Part shown: positions 21,424 through 22,427 of the stretch, piece by piece
Numbering within the stretch: position 1 is the stretch's first letter
Layout: every line of letters starts with the position of its first letter
DNA from: Pseudomonadota bacterium
GTDB lineage: Bacteria; Pseudomonadota; Gammaproteobacteria; Burkholderiales; Burkholderiaceae_B
Length of the DNA: 22,427 nt
Assembly: GCA_023388835.1 (NCBI GenBank)
Contig: JAEWFK010000043.1
Location: 1 to 22,427, forward strand
Reading direction: 5' to 3'
Position numbers and translations under genes: made by a program
Notes under the pieces: model-generated
Told to the model about the DNA's origin: nothing
The model's database searches: none
What the model saw: the letters and a program-made list of their open reading frames with translations, nothing else

Positions 21424-22404
21424 TCAACCCTGCACCGAGATCCCCGCATTCTTGATGACGGTGGCGAACTTCGTCTGTTCGCTGCTCATGAACTCGGCCA
21501 GGCGCTGGGCGGAGCCGCCGCCGTCTTCGGCGCCGGCTTGCGCCAGTCGCTGAACCAGCTCGGGGGTGGCGAGCGCCGCATTCAGGTCGGCGTTCATGCG
21601 TTCCACCATGGCGGCGTCCATGCCGCCGGGCCCGACCAGCGCGAACCAGATACTGGCCTCGAAGCCGGGGAAGCCCTGTTCAGCGACGGTCGGGACATCA
21701 CGCAGGCTCTTGGAGCGCTTCTGCAGCGTCTGGGCCAGCGCAATCAGTTTGCCGCTTTCGATCAACGGCTTGGCCGTGGTCATCCCTTCGAATGCGTACT
21801 GGATATGGCCGCCCATTACGTCGGTCATCAGCGGTGCGGACCCGCTATAGGGCACGTGAAGCACATCGATGCCGGCTTCGGCTTTGAAGATCTCCAGCGC
21901 CAGGTGCTGAGCCGAGCCCGTGCCGGCCGAACCGAAGACGATCTTGCCGGGCTGTTCCTTGCACAGCTTGATCAGATCCTCCAGCGTCTTGGCCGGCTGG
22001 TTGGGCCCGCCCACCAATATCGTGGGCGTCTTCCCGATCAGCCCGATGGGCGTGAAGTCGTTCTCTACCGAGTAGCCCAGATCGGGCCGCAAGCCCGGGC
22101 CGATCCCGTGGCTGTTCACATGGGCCACCAGCAGAGCCGTGCCATCGTTCTTCTGCTTGGCGGTGTGCCGGGCGGCGATCACGCCCGCAGCGCCGGGCCG
22201 ATTCTCCACGATGACCGGCACACCCCAGGCGTCGGCGAAGTTCTGAGCCAGCAAGCGTGCCAGGACGTCGGTGCCGCCGCCTGCTGGAAAGCCCACCGAC
22301 ATGTTCACGGCGCCGGAAGGCGTCGCGGCTTTTGCCCAGATGGAAGGGGTCAGCATGGAGGCGGCGAGCGCGCTGCCGGAAAGGATGAAATGACGGCGAT
22401 TCAT
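21424..22404 (-). CDS. Bug-family (TctC-like) substrate-binding protein with twin-arginine signal
   Basis: Periplasmic solute receptor of 326 aa from the ATG at 22404, with AGGAGACAA upstream. The leader MNRRHFILSGSALAASML has an RR-x-F-I pattern like a twin-arginine (Tat) signal, with cleavage near AKA-ATPS. The other three Bug receptors here have ordinary Sec leaders. Motifs of the family: VGFPAGGGTDVLARLLAQNF, VIVENRPGAAGVIAARH, HVPYSGSAPLMTDVMGGHI, VPTVAEQGFPGFEAS, and GPGGMDAAMVERMNADLN. It is a single gene at the window edge; its upstream partners are outside the window. The ligand is unknown. Confidence 0.92.
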   Translation of the reverse strand: MNRRHFILSGSALAASMLTPSIWAKAATPSGAVNMSVGFPAGGGTDVLARLLAQNFADAWGVPVIVENRPGAAGVIAARHTAKQKNDGTALLVAHVNSHGIGPGLRPDLGYSVENDFTPIGLIGKTPTILVGGPNQPAKTLEDLIKLCKEQPGKIVFGSAGTGSAQHLALEIFKAEAGIDVLHVPYSGSAPLMTDVMGGHIQYAFEGMTTAKPLIESGKLIALAQTLQKRSKSLRDVPTVAEQGFPGFEASIWFALVGPGGMDAAMVERMNADLNAALATPELVQRLAQAGAEDGGGSAQRLAEFMSSEQTKFATVIKNAGISVQG

Positions 22405-22427
22405 GTTGATTGTCTCCTGTGTAATTG

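Overview
The window is about 22.4 kb of GC-rich DNA, densely coding, with no gap longer than about 180 bp. The base composition, the four Bug-type (TctC) periplasmic solute receptors and the gene families present suggest a betaproteobacterium of the Alcaligenaceae (Bordetella/Achromobacter-like). That placement is inferred from gene content and style. No rRNA, tRNA, CRISPR array or complete insertion sequence was seen.

Left end (1-2106): molybdenum genes. modB (cut by the window edge) and modA lie on the minus strand. moaC, for molybdopterin synthesis, diverges from modA.

Centre (2164-14561): a catabolic island. A GntR/FCD regulator is followed by a minus-strand operon, read right to left: class III CoA-transferase, small biotin carrier protein, carboxyltransferase, biotin carboxylase, Bug receptor. 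Two of its junctions are 4-nt ATGA overlaps. Upstream is a second minus-strand unit, a ThDP-dependent lyase/decarboxylase followed by a Bug receptor. It diverges from a plus-strand pair, an aldehyde dehydrogenase and a second, different carboxyltransferase. The parts fit one route: uptake, ThDP-dependent C-C cleavage to an aldehyde, oxidation to an acid, CoA activation, then biotin-dependent carboxylation. The substrate cannot be read from sequence. A perfect 14-bp palindrome beside a good sigma70-like promoter (8447-8493), and a related GTATACAC box in the divergent promoter (11308-11350), suggest co-regulation, perhaps by the GntR protein.

Right part (14558-22404): a minus-strand series of an MscS-type channel, an HpcH/HpaI aldolase and pabB, with pabB tail-to-tail against the second carboxyltransferase. 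Then come a membrane-anchored alpha/beta hydrolase, a Bug receptor, a small GtrA-family membrane protein, an Rpn/DUF4351-type protein that seems to lack its nuclease core, and a Bug receptor with a twin-arginine signal. A hairpin repeat occurs at 19950-20006, and half of it recurs inside the 3' end of pabB (14572-14594).

The best candidate for something undescribed is the central island: one biotin carboxylase and one free biotin carrier with two divergent carboxyltransferases, tied to a ThDP enzyme, an aldehyde dehydrogenase and a CoA-transferase.
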